DNA of 64,000 bases. Origin: Erwinia sp. (GTDB lineage: Bacteria; Pseudomonadota; Gammaproteobacteria; Enterobacterales; Enterobacteriaceae). Where the stretch lies: NCBI GenBank assembly GCA_964016415.1, contig OZ024666.1, forward strand, positions 2,213,310 to 2,277,309, in the 5' to 3' direction. Made by a program: the position numbers and the translations under genes. Positions 63,274 to 64,000 of the stretch are shown here, in pieces. Under the pieces are notes generated by a model. That model was not told where the DNA came from. It saw nothing but the letters and a program-made list of their open reading frames with translations, and searched no databases. Position 1 is the stretch's first letter, and each line of letters opens with the position of its first letter.

Positions 63274-64000
63274 TCAGCGTGTGATGGTGTCAATGCCGTT
63301 CAATGTGTCACCATTTAAGTTATAGAGCGACATCAAAGCGATATAAGCATTCATTTTATCGTTCAAAATTTCGGTACTGGTGTTCAACAAATCTTTCTGA
63401 GCATTGATCAGGTCAGTCAATGGACGACTACCCAATTTAAACTCCGATTCATAGATATCCAGCGTTCTTTTGGCCTGAGCTTCGGATTGCAAATCTATCG
63501 AAAGTTTACCCTTGGCACTGCGATAGGTATTGATATAGTCCTGTTGCCGTTTGTCCAGGTCACGGTGGGCCATCTGCAAAGTTATTTTAGCTACTTCGTG
63601 ATTATTTACTGCCTCACGCGTACGTGCGCGCAGTAAACCACCGTCCGTCAGAGGCACCGTCATCTGGACATATGCTTCGCTGCCAGGAAAATTGCCATAC
63701 CCCATATCGGTACGGTAAGTACCATATAACTGGATATTGGGATAACGTTCGGAACGCTGAGCGTCGATACGAGAGGCAAACATGCTGACATTGGCACGTA
63801 ACATCTCTATCGCCGGATTTTTATTGGTCGAATTGAAGGTGATTTTGCTGACATCCTGATGATAAGTGAATGGCCGTGTCAGCAAACTGACAATACTTTC
63901 CGGCGATTTACCCGTCAGATTTGTCAATGCGATTTTGCTGTTTATCAGATTCTGGTTAGCAATCTTCACCCGTGATTCAGCTTCAGAAAGAGCCAGCTCA
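63274..64000 (-). CDS. TolC-like outer-membrane factor, 5' part cut by window edge
   Basis: About 242 C-terminal codons are present, and the frame stays open to the right edge (reading ELALSEAESRVKIANQN). The helical repeats of the OEP family are visible: INSKIALTNLTGKSPESI, ASRIDAQRSERYPNIQLYGT and LPLT-type turns such as MTVPLTDGGLLRARTREA. The pattern FKLGSRPLTDLINAQKDLLN is characteristic of the second repeat. It forms the outer-membrane duct of the type I system. Its true start is outside the window. Confidence 0.92.
   Translation of the reverse strand, partial: ELALSEAESRVKIANQNLINSKIALTNLTGKSPESIVSLLTRPFTYHQDVSKITFNSTNKNPAIEMLRANVSMFASRIDAQRSERYPNIQLYGTYRTDMGYGNFPGSEAYVQMTVPLTDGGLLRARTREAVNNHEVAKITLQMAHRDLDKRQQDYINTYRSAKGKLSIDLQSEAQAKRTLDIYESEFKLGSRPLTDLINAQKDLLNTSTEILNDKMNAYIALMSLYNLNGDTLNGIDTITR

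Overview
The window looks like chromosome of a member of the Enterobacterales, probably close to the Erwinia/Pantoea/Tatumella group. Proteins and gene order from ispD-ftsB through cysC-N-D, cysH-I-J, queD, queE, eno, pyrG, mazG, relA, rlmD, barA, truC and yqcC follow the Escherichia coli order closely. Two traits point away from E. coli itself: cysG sits upstream of cysD, and an EsaR/ExpR-type quorum-sensing locus lies between queE and eno. No species is claimed.

Layout. (1) 1-10.4 kb: ispD (cut by the edge), ftsB, ygbE, then two sulfate-assimilation operons, cysGDNC and cysJIH, which together activate sulfate, reduce PAPS to sulfite and sulfite to sulfide, and make the siroheme that the reductase needs. 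(2) 10.4-11.7 kb: queD and queE, two enzymes of the preQ0/queuosine pathway; queD is preceded by a strongly foldable leader. (3) 11.8-13.5 kb: a very AT-rich patch with a dead luxI gene and an intact luxR gene facing it. (4) 13.7-26.6 kb: housekeeping block eno-pyrG, mazG, relA, rlmD, the BarA sensor kinase, a frameshifted AEC permease, truC and yqcC. (5) 26.6-27.5 kb: the CsrB regulatory RNA, enlarged by four 44-bp tandem units rich in GGA motifs, with a perfect UvrY/GacA box upstream and the 3' remnant of a second csrB copy.

(6) 27.5-47.3 kb: two directly repeated 1245-bp IS3-family copies bracket an accessory block. It holds two decayed sugar-ABC permeases, a phytase-like periplasmic protein, an outer-membrane barrel, a GlcG/HbpS-type exported protein, a FixL/FixJ-type two-component pair, a HAD phosphatase, a nitrilase, a sodium:solute symporter with an internal stop plus its DUF485 partner, a LysR regulator, a DUF1989 protein, a GntR regulator, an amino-acid-type ABC importer and an amidohydrolase cut by the second IS. 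(7) 47.3-52.2 kb: a beheaded kdp operon. Only the C-terminal 45% of kdpB remains, followed by intact kdpC, kdpD and kdpE.

(8) 52.3-64 kb (right edge): a type I secretion locus read right to left: TolC-like outer-membrane factor (cut by the edge), a MotB-like one-TM protein, an HlyD adaptor, a 1936-residue Asn/Asp/Gly-rich surface protein, an ABC exporter with an unusual ATPase domain, and a TolA-like periplasmic coiled-coil protein with an Ig-like end. The composition resembles the Salmonella SPI-4 sii locus, but with an unrelated, smaller substrate and an extra component. It is the best candidate here for a poorly described system.

At least eight genes between 12 and 48 kb are broken by stops, frameshifts or IS junctions, so this lineage appears to be losing quorum sensing, Kdp potassium uptake and several nutrient transporters. 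Domain and family calls rest on reading the translated sequences and on recall of family motifs; no database search was run.
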